Shown here: piece by piece, positions 34,828 through 43,855 of the stretch | Position numbering within the stretch: position 1 is the first letter of the stretch | How the letters are laid out: each line of letters starts with the position of its first letter | Source: Thalassospira sp. HF15 | GTDB taxonomy: Bacteria > Pseudomonadota > Alphaproteobacteria > Rhodospirillales > Thalassospiraceae | Length of the DNA stretch: 64,000 nucleotides | Reading direction: 5' to 3' | NCBI RefSeq assembly: GCF_011806525.1 | Contig: NZ_JAAVKI010000002.1 | Location: forward strand, 496,001-560,000 | The notes under the pieces: generated by a model | Databases searched by the model: none | What the model saw: the letters and a program-made list of their open reading frames with translations, nothing else | Told to the model about the DNA's origin: nothing | Made by a program: the position numbers and the translations under genes

Positions 34828-36405
34828 TTAGCCCGGCATCTGCCATTTGCCATTCACCAGACGCGGAATGTTCAGCGGATTGGCATCCTTGATCGGGGCG
34901 GGCAGCAAGGCATCCGGGAAGGCTTGATAGGAGACCGGACGGATAAAGCGTTTGATCGCAAGCGACCCGACCGAGGTCGAGCGCGAGTCTGTGCTGGCCG
35001 GATAAGGACCCCCATGCACCATCGAATGGCAGACCTCGACACCGGTCGGCCAACCATTGATCAGGATACGACCTGCACATTTTTCAAGCGCCGGACGCAG
35101 TGCACTGGCCAGATCGGCATCGCCATCAACCATGTGTATGGTTGCGGTCAGCTGACCGATCAGCGTGGCGGAAAGGGCGATCATTTCTTCAACATTGTCA
35201 CATTCGACAATGATGCCAGCCGGGCCAAACATTTCCTCGGCCAGTTCCAGGTTGGCTTTCCAGTCAGCGGCTGTGGTGCGGAAGATCGCCGGGCTGCCTT
35301 CAAATTTGCCATCAGAGTCGCGGCGTTTCAGCGCGCATGTCACTTTGCCATGTTTGGTCATGGCATCGGTGACGTCGTGATAGGCGCTTGATACGCGATC
35401 GGTCAGCATCGCCGTACCTTCAATCTGGCCAAGCTCGCTTGCAGCTTTATCGACAAAGCGATCAAGGTCAGAACCCTTAAGCGCGATCAGAAGACCCGGA
35501 TTGGTGCAGAACTGCCCCACACCCATGGTTAGCGACGCAACCCAGCCTTTGGCAATGTCGGCCGCCTTTTGGCTCATGGCTTCTGGCAGCAGGAAGACCG
35601 GGTTGTTCGAACCCAGTTCGCCATAGAACGGGATCGGTTCCGGACGCGAAACCGCAATGTCAAACAGCGCACGACCACCACCGGTCGATCCGGTAAAGCC
35701 AACCGCCTTGATCAGCGGATGGGCAACCAGTGCTTGGCCGACCTTGCGGGTGCCGCCATGGATCAGGCTGAACACGCCTTTGGGCATGCCGGTTTTCTTG
35801 ACCGCGGCCTCAATGGCCTTTGCGACAGTTTCCGAGGTGCCCGGATGGGCAGCATGGCCCTTGAAGACAACCGGGCAACCAGCAGCAAGTGCGGAGGCGG
35901 TATCACCGCCTGCGGTCGAAAAGGCCAGCGGGAAGTTCGATGCGCCAAAGACACCCACCGGACCCAGCGCCTTGTTCATCACGCGGATGTCGGGTTTTGG
36001 CAGCGGTTCACGATCGGGCTGTGCGGTTTCGATGCGGGCTTCGAACCAGGATCCTTCTTCGATCCAGTCGGCAAAGAAACGCAACTGGCCAACTGTACGG
36101 CCGCGCTCGCCGGTCAGGCGTGCAGCAGGCAGGGCAGATTCAAGCGTCCCGATTTCGGTGATTTCATCGCCGCGTGCATCAATCTCATCAGCAATGGCGC
36201 GCAGGAATTCGGCACGCTTGGCCGGCAGCATGGATGCGAATTCTTCCGCACAGGCCTGGGCTGCGGCGACCGCCTGATCGACAATTTCCTCGGTGCCGTG
36301 CTGGAACTTGGTCGGGAGCTTGTCGCCCGTCGACGGATTGTCAGCCTGAAATACGTCCGGGCCATCAAGCCATTCGCCTGCGATATAGTGCTTTCCACTT
36401 AGCAT
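34828..36405 (-). CDS. NADP-dependent aldehyde dehydrogenase (alpha-ketoglutarate semialdehyde dehydrogenase-like)
   Basis: This 525-residue enzyme starts MLSGKHYIAGEW with an AGGAG site 7 bases upstream. The nucleophile is C300 (GQFCTNPG), the general base E263 (FYGELGSNN), and K182 in VFKGHAAHP belongs to the NADP site. The C-terminal domain is long, as in the KGSADH/ALDH subgroup that oxidises 2,5-dioxovalerate from sugar acid, hydroxyproline or glucarate breakdown. The reaction is by homology only. The gene stands alone with its own terminator. A palindrome upstream (36561-36575) may be its operator. Confidence 0.86.
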   Translation of the reverse strand: MLSGKHYIAGEWLDGPDVFQADNPSTGDKLPTKFQHGTEEIVDQAVAAAQACAEEFASMLPAKRAEFLRAIADEIDARGDEITEIGTLESALPAARLTGERGRTVGQLRFFADWIEEGSWFEARIETAQPDREPLPKPDIRVMNKALGPVGVFGASNFPLAFSTAGGDTASALAAGCPVVFKGHAAHPGTSETVAKAIEAAVKKTGMPKGVFSLIHGGTRKVGQALVAHPLIKAVGFTGSTGGGRALFDIAVSRPEPIPFYGELGSNNPVFLLPEAMSQKAADIAKGWVASLTMGVGQFCTNPGLLIALKGSDLDRFVDKAASELGQIEGTAMLTDRVSSAYHDVTDAMTKHGKVTCALKRRDSDGKFEGSPAIFRTTAADWKANLELAEEMFGPAGIIVECDNVEEMIALSATLIGQLTATIHMVDGDADLASALRPALEKCAGRILINGWPTGVEVCHSMVHGGPYPASTDSRSTSVGSLAIKRFIRPVSYQAFPDALLPAPIKDANPLNIPRLVNGKWQMPG

Positions 36406-36914
36406 GTGGGAATCTCCTGTGGGGTTAATCCTGTACCTGACGGGATTGCGCAGTTCGACCCGGCCTGACACCACACACCCGACAAAGCGGGCGGGATCAA
36501 GCCAAATGGCGCAATCTGAAAACTGGCCGCAGCTTAGATTTTCGGACTGCTGATGTAAACATCATACAATATGATAATAACGTGGCATCGCTGAGCGGCC
36601 TAACGAGGTGGGGTCATAAAATGCACCAATCTACTATTCGAATACTTTATACAAAAAATAAATCCGATTGATAACGCAAGTCTTTCTGGCATTGCGTTGG
36701 TGGACGTTGTCTTGGGAAGAAGTTGCGAAGCAGCGCATGAATGCGGACAGCGCGCGCAGGATGGCGCCGTCAATTTCCGCCGTTCCTGGTTTTGACGACA
36801 TGCAAGCGTGATGGTTCAGCGCATTTGAAATCAGAAATGTGAGGAAGGTTCACAAACGCGATTGTGGCCCCAAGGTCGGGCGCGTTTGTCTGTCGCTGCC
36901 TGGCGTGGCGGTGG
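36406..36914. other. Long intergenic region (509 bases) between aldehyde dehydrogenase and GntR genes
   Basis: No convincing gene is visible. It contains the palindrome ATCATA-CAA-TATGAT at 36561-36575 and a 10-bp palindrome TATTCGAATA at 36635-36644 in an AT-rich part. These are likely promoter elements for the minus-strand aldehyde dehydrogenase gene. The right half (36700-36914) is GC-rich and downstream of the GntR stop. Confidence 0.6.
36561..36575. promoter_or_regulatory. Candidate operator palindrome of the aldehyde dehydrogenase gene
   Basis: ATCATA-CAA-TATGAT is a perfect 6+6 inverted repeat about 155 bases upstream of the aldehyde dehydrogenase start. The size and AT-rich symmetrical form fit sites of GntR/FadR-type regulators, and a GntR gene lies close by. 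This is inference. Confidence 0.4.
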
Positions 36915-37664
36915 TCAGCTAGCTTCAGAGGTCGGCATGCGGCCAAAGATGCTGGCGAAATCGGTTTTGCCCGGCTTGGGGCGCTGCAATTGCAGGCGGT
37001 CGCGGATGGCGTCAAGGTGACGTGACATTTCGGCTGCCGCGACATCCCCGTCACCGCTAAGCAGTGCATTAAGCAGCTGGTCATGTTCGGTGTGGGAGCA
37101 ATCGACCGGTTGCGGGCTTTCATACATCGCAATGATCAGCGATGTGCGCAGGATCAGCCGTTCAAGAAATTCCTCGATCACCAGATTTCCGCTGAGGCGC
37201 GCCAGCAGCAGATGGAATTCCCCCGACAGGATGATGGCCGCGCGATGATCACCGCGATGATGGGCGTCATGTTCACGATCAAGATGTGTCTTGATCTGTG
37301 CAGCGCGTTCGTCCGTCATGTTGGTTGCGACTTTGCGCACAACGCCATCCTCGATCATGCGGCGTGCAGAAAAGACTTCGATGGCCTCGTCAATGGTCGG
37401 TTCGGATACAAAGGCACCGCGGTTGGGGACCAGATTGATCAGCTTGTCATGGGCGAGCTGCAGGAAGGTTGCGCGAATACGCGCACGACTGACACCAAAG
37501 GTCTTGGCAAGATCTTCCTCGACAAGCTTCATACCCGGTTCAAGACGACGATCAAGGATCGCGTCGAGCATCTCGTGATAGATCATTTCCTCCGGGCGCA
37601 GTTTTTCACTGCCTTTATAGCTGCCGGTCTGCTCGGCCTTGGCCATCGTGACGATACTTTCCAT
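36915..37664 (-). CDS. GntR-family regulator, FadR/FCD subfamily
   Basis: This 249-residue regulator has an N-terminal winged helix (about 20-90: MIYHEMLDAILDRRLEPGMKL with LAKTFGVSRARIRATFLQLAHDKLI) and an FCD ligand domain (about 100-230). His and Asp metal ligands are seen in SGEFHLLLARLSGN, HTEHDQLLNAL and MSRHLDAI. It is divergent from the polyamine-type ABC operon over 308 bases and is probably that operon's local regulator. Two related inverted-repeat sites lie in the shared promoter region. Confidence 0.9.
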   Translation of the reverse strand: MESIVTMAKAEQTGSYKGSEKLRPEEMIYHEMLDAILDRRLEPGMKLVEEDLAKTFGVSRARIRATFLQLAHDKLINLVPNRGAFVSEPTIDEAIEVFSARRMIEDGVVRKVATNMTDERAAQIKTHLDREHDAHHRGDHRAAIILSGEFHLLLARLSGNLVIEEFLERLILRTSLIIAMYESPQPVDCSHTEHDQLLNALLSGDGDVAAAEMSRHLDAIRDRLQLQRPKPGKTDFASIFGRMPTSEAS

Positions 37665-37700
37665 CGTTCATGTTCGTTTGGTGGTTATATATTTCTACAA

Positions 37701-37712
37701 AATTGTTGACGA
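37701..37712. promoter_or_regulatory. Candidate GntR operator site A (proximal to the regulator gene)
   Basis: ATTGTTGACGAT at 37701-37712 is an imperfect palindrome matching 10 of 12 bases of site B. It lies 37 bases upstream of the GntR start codon, which fits autoregulation. Confidence 0.4.
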
Positions 37713-37935
37713 TTTGCACAACAGAAAACTGGCCTGTGATTATCACCCGTCAAATGAAGATGATTATAAAATTTGCACGTTAATCAATGTGCTCAATAAA
37801 AGTGCATAAAATGAACATAAAACGGGCAGAATGACGCTCCGCACAAACGGCACGGTTTCAGGCATTTGCTGGGACTCGCTGAAAAACTGCCAATAAAAAC
37901 AAGTGGCACGCATCTTGCCTTGGATCGCTGACATG

Positions 37936-37947
37936 ATTGTTAACAAT
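37936..37947. promoter_or_regulatory. Candidate GntR operator site B (proximal to the ABC operon)
   Basis: ATTGTTAACAAT at 37936-37947 is a perfect 12-bp palindrome 25 bases before the ABC ATPase start codon. It resembles the half-site spacing expected of FadR-type GntR dimers. Binding has not been shown. Confidence 0.45.
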
Positions 37948-37972
37948 TTTGCATGCAGCGACGGGTGAGCGG

Positions 37973-39058
37973 ATGACGGGTAATGGGGCCATTGAATTGA
38001 TTGCTGTCAGTAAATTCTATGGCAGCACACAGGCAGTTAAATCGATTGATCTGCAAATTCCGGCAGGGGCGTATTGCTGCCTGATCGGCCCTTCAGGGTG
38101 CGGCAAGTCAACCACACTGCGCATGATCGCCGGTCACGAGGTGATCAGCGAAGGCGATCTTCTGATTGGGGATCGCAATGTGACCGAACTGCCGCCGGTC
38201 AAACGCGGCACGGCGATGATGTTTCAGAATTACGCGCTTTTCCCGCACATGACCTGTGCGGAGAACGTCGCCTTTGGCCTTAAGATGCAAGGTGTCTCCC
38301 CATCGGATCGTAAAGATCGGGCCAAAGAGATGCTGGCCCGGGTCCATATGGAGCAATTTGCGGACCGCAAGCCCGACCAGCTCTCAGGCGGGCAGCAGCA
38401 ACGTATTGCACTGGCAAGATCCCTGATTACCGAGCCGTCCGTCCTGTTGCTTGACGAGCCGCTTTCAGCCCTTGATCCGTTCCTGCGCGCGCGCATGCGT
38501 GATGAGTTGCGTCGCCTGCAACAGGAACTTGGCATCACGTTTGTCCACGTGACCCACGCCCAGGACGAGGCACTGGCCCTTTCGGACATGGTTGTCGTGA
38601 TGGAAGACGGGATCATTCGCCAGAAAGGCACCCCGCACGAAATCTTTAACCAGCCCAAATCGCGTTTCATCGCGAACTTCATGGGTGGTCAGAACATCTT
38701 CAAAGGTACCGTTTCTGAATCCAGTCCGGCAGGCACCCTTCTGACAAGGGGGCCGGACAGCTTTCTTCTGCCCGGTTTTGCCGATGGCAAGGCGGGTGAA
38801 GAGATTGAATTCACCATTCGTACCGACCTGATCGGTCTGGACGAAACCCCACCCGAAGACTGCAAGAACGGGCAAATCCCTGTCGAAATTACCACGGTCG
38901 AGTATCTCGGCCTCTGGGTGCGCATTGTCGCCACCACGTCCGACGGCAAGGAACTAACCCTAATGAAGACCGAAAGCGAATTTCGGCAGGCACCGGTCAG
39001 GCGACTGGACAAATTCATCGCCTATTGGAAGCCGGAACATGCGCATGTTCTGGCCTGA
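37973..39058 (+). CDS. Polyamine-type ABC transporter ATP-binding protein (PotA-like)
   Basis: This 361-residue ATPase starts at the ATG at 37973. It has Walker A GPSGCGKST, Q-loop MMFQNYALFPHMT, signature LSGGQQQRIALARSL, Walker B VLLLDEPLSALD and a C-terminal TOBE domain (about 270-355), the arrangement of PotA/FbpC-type importers. It energises the transporter formed by the next three genes. The ligand is predicted only as a polyamine or similar cation; the terminal racemase gene points instead to an amino-acid-derived solute. Confidence 0.92.
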   Translation: MTGNGAIELIAVSKFYGSTQAVKSIDLQIPAGAYCCLIGPSGCGKSTTLRMIAGHEVISEGDLLIGDRNVTELPPVKRGTAMMFQNYALFPHMTCAENVAFGLKMQGVSPSDRKDRAKEMLARVHMEQFADRKPDQLSGGQQQRIALARSLITEPSVLLLDEPLSALDPFLRARMRDELRRLQQELGITFVHVTHAQDEALALSDMVVVMEDGIIRQKGTPHEIFNQPKSRFIANFMGGQNIFKGTVSESSPAGTLLTRGPDSFLLPGFADGKAGEEIEFTIRTDLIGLDETPPEDCKNGQIPVEITTVEYLGLWVRIVATTSDGKELTLMKTESEFRQAPVRRLDKFIAYWKPEHAHVLA

Positions 39059-39094
39059 ATGAAATAAATCAACAATCTATCAGGAGTGCTTCAC

Positions 39095-40411
39095 ATGACG
39101 ATCGAGAAGAAAATTTCCGATACCAATCTTGAGACGGATACAGGCGTTTCGCGCCGTGGCTTTGTCAAGGGTGCCGCTGCTGTTACCGGTGCTGCCATCG
39201 GTTCGGGTGCGATCACCGGCTTCCCGACCATCTGGGCCCAGAACATCAAGGACGTTACCCTGCGTCAGTTCGGTACCGGCGTTTCGAACATCAATGCGAT
39301 TGCGGAAAAATGTAAGGAAGATCTGGGCATCAACCTTCAGATGACCGCCCTTGATTCCGATGCGGTTGCCCAGCGCGCTGTTACCCAGCCGAACTCGTTT
39401 GATATTGCCGACATCGAATACTGGATCTGTAAGAAGGTCTTCCCGGCCGGCACCATGCAGCCGATGGATACCTCCAAGCTTAAGAACTATGATGCGATCT
39501 CCAAGCTGTTCATCACCGGTAAACTGACCCCGGATTCCGAGATTGCCCAGGGTACCGCGCCGCATACTGTTGGCTTTGTTGAAGGCATGGACAGCACGAC
39601 CTTTGCATCCGAGCCGACCAACTGGATGACCCTGATCCCGACCATTTACAATGCCGATACCCTTGGCATTCGCCCCGACCTGATCGATCGCGAAATCAAC
39701 AGCTGGGCCGATCTGCTTGATCCGGCATTCAAGGGCAAGGCATCGATCCTGAACATTCCGTCAATCGGCATCATGGATGCGGCGATGGTTTGCGAAGCCA
39801 TGGGCGAAGTCACCTATGGCGATAAAGGCAACATGACCCAGGAAGAAATCGACAAGACCATCGCGGTCATGATCGATGCCAAGAAAGCCGGTCAGTTCCG
39901 TGCCTTCTGGAAGAGCTTCGATGAGTCGGTCAACCTGATGGCATCTGGCGAAGTTGTCATTCAGTCCATGTGGTCGCCGGCCGTTGCTGCTGTGCGTTCC
40001 AAAGGCATCGCATGCAAATACCAGCCGCTCAAGGAAGGTTACCGTGCATGGGGTGGTGGTATCGGCCTTGCCAAGCACCTCTCGGGTCTCGAGCTTGATG
40101 CAGCGTACGAATATATCGACTGGTATCTGTCGGGCTGGGTTGGCGCATATCTTAACCGTCAGGGTTACTACAGCGCAGCACCTGAAACCGCGAAAAAGTA
40201 CATGTCCGAAAACGAATGGGGCTACTGGATGGAAGGCGAAGCAGCCAAGGAAGACATCCTCAGCCCGGAAGGCAAGGTCATGGAAAAAGCCGGTGCGGTT
40301 CGCGATGGCGGTTCCTACGAAGAGCGTATGGGCTCGGTCGCGTGCTGGAACTCCGTCATGGACGAGAACAAGCACATGGTCCGCAAGTGGAACGAATTCA
40401 TCGCAGCATAA
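39095..40411 (+). CDS. Periplasmic solute-binding protein of the ABC importer, Tat-exported
   Basis: This 438-residue binding protein starts at the ATG after an AGGAG site. The N-terminus has a twin-arginine signal, SRRGFVKGAAAVTGAA, so it should be exported folded by Tat. The mature part, beginning near residue 50 (NIKDVTLRQFGTG), is a two-lobe PotD/spermidine-type extracellular binding domain. A strong hairpin follows 19 bases after the stop, before the permease genes. The ligand is not clear. Confidence 0.88.
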   Translation: MTIEKKISDTNLETDTGVSRRGFVKGAAAVTGAAIGSGAITGFPTIWAQNIKDVTLRQFGTGVSNINAIAEKCKEDLGINLQMTALDSDAVAQRAVTQPNSFDIADIEYWICKKVFPAGTMQPMDTSKLKNYDAISKLFITGKLTPDSEIAQGTAPHTVGFVEGMDSTTFASEPTNWMTLIPTIYNADTLGIRPDLIDREINSWADLLDPAFKGKASILNIPSIGIMDAAMVCEAMGEVTYGDKGNMTQEEIDKTIAVMIDAKKAGQFRAFWKSFDESVNLMASGEVVIQSMWSPAVAAVRSKGIACKYQPLKEGYRAWGGGIGLAKHLSGLELDAAYEYIDWYLSGWVGAYLNRQGYYSAAPETAKKYMSENEWGYWMEGEAAKEDILSPEGKVMEKAGAVRDGGSYEERMGSVACWNSVMDENKHMVRKWNEFIAA

Positions 40412-40430
40412 TCTGCGACAGATATTGGGT

Positions 40431-40452
40431 GGGCGCGGTTTTGGCCGCGCCC
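40431..40452. promoter_or_regulatory. Intercistronic hairpin after the binding-protein gene
   Basis: GGGCGCGG (40431-40438) pairs perfectly with CCGCGCCC (40445-40452) over a 6-base loop. There is no T run, so it is not a full terminator. Such hairpins often protect the 3' end of binding-protein mRNA and raise its level over the permeases. Confidence 0.55.
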
Positions 40453-40571
40453 GTCATCCCGGTTGTTGATGTCAGTTTTTGACCTTTCCGGTGCCGGGCC
40501 GGAGCCAATTATTCGTTTTTGCCTTTAGCGTTTTTCTTTTTGTTTTTCTGGCAGGGTTTCAAGGACAGAGC

Positions 40572-41429
40572 ATGGCTTCTGATACGTCAAAAAGATCGTC
40601 CTATTTCCTGATCTCGCCAATGGCGCTGATCTTTGCGGTGTTTCTTGTCATCCCGCTTCTGACCATTGTTGTGGTCAGTTTCTGGGACTATGACGAATAC
40701 CGTATCCTGCCTGACTTCATTTTTGAGAATTACAAGTATCTGCTCGGCTCCTCGGTGACGTGGAGCATCTATCTCAATACTTTGAAGTATGCCGTTCTGA
40801 CCTGGTTCTTCACCCTGATCATCGGCTTTACGGTCGCCTATTTCCTGGCGTTCCACGTGCGTAGTCTGACCTGGCAGATTGTGTTCTTCATGCTGTGCAC
40901 CATTCCGTTCTGGACTTCAAACATCATCCGCATGATTTCGTGGATCCCGTTCCTTGGACGTAACGGGCTTTTGAATTCGGCGCTGATTAATCTGGGGATT
41001 GTTGATCAACCACTTGAATTCCTGCTGTTTTCCGATTTCGCAGTCGTTCTGGCAGATGTGCATCTTTATGCGCTGTTCATGGTGGTGCCGATCTTCAATT
41101 CGATGATGCGCATTGACCGGTCGCTGGTTGAGGCGGCCCGTGATGCCGGTGCCAGCGGGTTTGAAACGTTGAAATCCATCATCGTGCCACTGTCAAAGCC
41201 CGGCATTGCCATTGGGTCGATCTTTGTCATCACCGTCGTGATGGGGGATTTCATCACGGTGCGTCTGATGAGCGGTGGCCAGAGTGCGTCGGTCGGTTTG
41301 CAGATTTCCAATGAAATCGGGCTTTTGCAATATCCAGCCGCCGCCGCCAGTGCCGTGGTGTTGCTGATTACGGTGTTGCTGATCGTGACGGCGCTTTTGC
41401 GTCTTGTTGATATCCGCAAGGAGCTGTGA
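40572..41429 (+). CDS. ABC importer permease (PotB-like)
   Basis: This 285-residue inner-membrane protein has about six hydrophobic spans, and the EAA-type loop motif lies in EAARDAGASGFETLKSIIVPLSKPGI. The start is ATG at 40572 with an AAGGAC site; a longer frame upstream to 40479 would add a second hydrophobic stretch and is not favoured. It partners the next permease, and its last bases almost touch that gene's start. Confidence 0.9.
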   Translation: MASDTSKRSSYFLISPMALIFAVFLVIPLLTIVVVSFWDYDEYRILPDFIFENYKYLLGSSVTWSIYLNTLKYAVLTWFFTLIIGFTVAYFLAFHVRSLTWQIVFFMLCTIPFWTSNIIRMISWIPFLGRNGLLNSALINLGIVDQPLEFLLFSDFAVVLADVHLYALFMVVPIFNSMMRIDRSLVEAARDAGASGFETLKSIIVPLSKPGIAIGSIFVITVVMGDFITVRLMSGGQSASVGLQISNEIGLLQYPAAAASAVVLLITVLLIVTALLRLVDIRKEL

Positions 41430-41431
41430 TC

Positions 41432-42268
41432 ATGGCATTTTTCTCAAAAAATCGCGAACGCCGTCCGACCAGCTTCTATTTCCTTGCGGCCTTCTTCGCG
41501 CTGTTTGTGCTGTTTCTCTATGGCCCGATGCTGACCATTTTCATCCTGTCCTTTCAGGGAGAGAATGGCGGCCTGACCTTCCCGATGAACGGTTTCTCGT
41601 TCCATTGGTTTGGCAATCTGTTTGAAAAGCAGGCAGTTGGTGATTTTGGCGGATCGTTCAGTCGATCACTTAAGCTTGGCCTGATTGTCATGGTGGTGAC
41701 GGTTGTTGTTTCCTTTATGGCTGGCATGGCGTTTCGCAAACGCTACAAGGGGGACAGCATCGTCTTTTATCTGGCAATTGCCAGTTTGATCGTGCCGTCG
41801 ATCCTGATTTCGCTGGGCATCGGGTTGCTGTTCAACATTGTCCAGTGGCAGCCGCAATGGTTTACCTCTGCGTTGGGGGCGCATCTGACATGGACGTTCC
41901 CGTTCGGGCTTCTGATCATGTTTGCGGTGTTTAACCGTTTTGATCCGTCCTTTGAGGAAGCCGCACGTGACCTTGGCGCCAGCAACTGGCAGACCATCCA
42001 ATATGTCGTTCTGCCGATGGTCGGGCCCAGCTTGATCGGGGTTGCGATGTTCTCGTTCACCCTGTCTTACGATGAATTTGCCCGCACCCTGATGACGGCA
42101 GGTGCGCTGAATACCCTGCCGCTTGAGATTTATGGCATGACGACCAATGTCACGACGCCAGTACTTTATGCGCTGGGCACGGTGACCACCGGGTTCTCGT
42201 TCCTGGTGATTGCGCTGGCATTGGGGACGGTTGCGATCATGCGCCGTCGCAAAGGACAAAAAGCATGA
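41432..42268 (+). CDS. ABC importer permease (PotC-like)
   Basis: This 278-residue inner-membrane protein has six predicted spans and the conserved cytoplasmic loop EAARDLGASNWQTIQYVVLPMVGPS. It follows the first permease with two bases between stop and start. The stop overlaps the next gene as ATGA. Together with the ATPase and binding protein it forms a complete importer of the spermidine/putrescine type. Confidence 0.91.
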   Translation: MAFFSKNRERRPTSFYFLAAFFALFVLFLYGPMLTIFILSFQGENGGLTFPMNGFSFHWFGNLFEKQAVGDFGGSFSRSLKLGLIVMVVTVVVSFMAGMAFRKRYKGDSIVFYLAIASLIVPSILISLGIGLLFNIVQWQPQWFTSALGAHLTWTFPFGLLIMFAVFNRFDPSFEEAARDLGASNWQTIQYVVLPMVGPSLIGVAMFSFTLSYDEFARTLMTAGALNTLPLEIYGMTTNVTTPVLYALGTVTTGFSFLVIALALGTVAIMRRRKGQKA

Positions 42269-43023
42269 GCCGCATCGCCGTTATCAATCCCAACCTGTCG
42301 ACCGGCTTTACCAAGAAGATCGGTGAACAGGCGCAAAAGATTGTCGGGCCCACGGCAAAGGTTCTGGCGCTTAACCCGACCTTCGGGCCAGACAGCATCG
42401 AGGGCTATTACGACGAAGCCTTCGCCAGTGTTGGCTTGTTGTCGGTCATTCGCGAACTGGAAGCAGCACCGGAACAAGAAGCAGATCCCATCGGTGGCTA
42501 TGTTGTTGCCTGCTTTGATGATACCGGGGTGGACGCCGCGCGCTGTTTGACCAGTGCACCGGTTCTGGGTCTTTGTGAAGCCGCCATGCGTATGGCAGCT
42601 GCCGTGTCATCGCGATTTGCCATAGTCACCCCGATGGCGGTATCCGTCCGACCGCTTGAACATCTGGTCTCCAAATACGGCGCGTCATCGCAATGTGTCG
42701 TTCGGGCGGCGGGTGTGCGCACGCTTGATTTTGAATGCGACAATGCTAACGCAGCCTACACAGCGCTTAAAAAGCAGGCCGAGATGTGCCTTTCGGATGA
42801 TTATGCCGAGGCGATTGTGCTTGGCTGCGCGGGCATGACCGATATTGCGGATCGTCTGCAGGAAGAACTGGGCGTGCCTGTGATTGACGGGGTCAGTGCG
42901 GCGGTCAAGATGATCGAAGCCATGGCATTTTTGGGCCTGCGGACGAGCAAGGCAGGCGCCTATGCCAAACCGCCACTCAAACCCTATCAAGGGATGTTTG
43001 CGGAATTTGCCCCCCAAGGCTGA
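42265..43023 (+). CDS. Asp/Glu/hydantoin racemase family protein
   Basis: This 252-residue protein belongs to the Asp/Glu racemase superfamily, hydantoin-racemase branch. It begins RIAVINPNLSTGFTKKI. The two catalytic cysteines are recognisable in GGYVVACFDDTGVDAARCL and AIVLGCAGMTDIADRL. The start overlaps the permease stop (ATGA), so it is co-translated with the transporter. This suggests that the imported solute is a hydantoin, N-carbamoyl amino acid or related compound that is racemised inside the cell. Confidence 0.88.
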   Translation: MSRIAVINPNLSTGFTKKIGEQAQKIVGPTAKVLALNPTFGPDSIEGYYDEAFASVGLLSVIRELEAAPEQEADPIGGYVVACFDDTGVDAARCLTSAPVLGLCEAAMRMAAAVSSRFAIVTPMAVSVRPLEHLVSKYGASSQCVVRAAGVRTLDFECDNANAAYTALKKQAEMCLSDDYAEAIVLGCAGMTDIADRLQEELGVPVIDGVSAAVKMIEAMAFLGLRTSKAGAYAKPPLKPYQGMFAEFAPQG

Positions 43024-43047
43024 ACCGCGGCCCAACCTTCAGAAGGG

Positions 43048-43719
43048 TCAGGTTTGTTTCAGCGCGTATTCCACCTCTGACAAGTGGCGGCGCATCGCGT
43101 CTTCGGCGCGTTTGGGGTCGCGCTGCTCAATCGCATTGATGATGTCACGATGCTGGGTGCTGAGTTCTTCAATCAATGTGTCTGAATGGCTGCTTTCGCG
43201 CAGTCGGGCCCAGGCGGCTTCGCGGCGAACGGCGTTGACGGCCTCGAATACGGCCAGAAATAAAGTGTTCTTGACCGACTCGGCCAAGCGCTGATGAAAG
43301 GCCGCATCCCACTTTTCGTATTCGGCCTGTGTGGTTGCGCTGGCGGCCTTTTCGATCATGCCCCGCATGGCATCGATATCGCCCTGTGAGGCGCGAAGAG
43401 CTGCGAACCGCGCCATGGACGGTTCGATTTCCTGACGTACTTCCATGATTTCAAACGGGCTGGTCTTGGTGGCCAGTCCTTCAAGTTTGCGCAGGCGCGG
43501 GGTTGGCGGCGTGCCAACAAAGGTGCCCTGACCCTGTCGGCGCCAGATCAGGCCTTCGGATTCCAGTTGATCAAGTGCTTTACGCAGTGCGCGCCGACCG
43601 ACATCAAGCTGTTCGGCAAGTGTGCGTTCGGCAATGACGCGTCCGTCCTTGACGAAAGCGCCTTGGGTAAAGCCGGTCTTGAGCTTTTCCGCCAGCGTCT
43701 GAGTGGCAAATTCAGTCAT
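43048..43719 (-). CDS. GntR-family regulator, FadR/FCD subfamily (second)
   Basis: This 223-residue regulator has an N-terminal winged helix with VIAERTLAEQLDVGRRALRKALDQLESEGLIWRRQGQGTFVG (about 28-70) and an FCD domain (about 85-215, with AAFHQRLAESVKN and the late histidines QHRDIINAIEQRDPKRAEDAMRRHL). It ends convergently with the racemase gene. The TauE gene lies upstream on the same strand with 136 bases between, so it may regulate that gene, the tct operon or the racemase. Confidence 0.9.
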   Translation of the reverse strand: MTEFATQTLAEKLKTGFTQGAFVKDGRVIAERTLAEQLDVGRRALRKALDQLESEGLIWRRQGQGTFVGTPPTPRLRKLEGLATKTSPFEIMEVRQEIEPSMARFAALRASQGDIDAMRGMIEKAASATTQAEYEKWDAAFHQRLAESVKNTLFLAVFEAVNAVRREAAWARLRESSHSDTLIEELSTQHRDIINAIEQRDPKRAEDAMRRHLSEVEYALKQT

Positions 43720-43855
43720 GGTTGTTGTTCATTTTTAATGACGTTTCTATCGTTCCCTCGCGCGAACCAATGCGCACCTATCATTGTAAGCTATTGGTTT
43801 ATCAAAGAACAAGCCCGCACTATTTCTGTTTGTAATCAGATGTGTGGGCGGTTCT

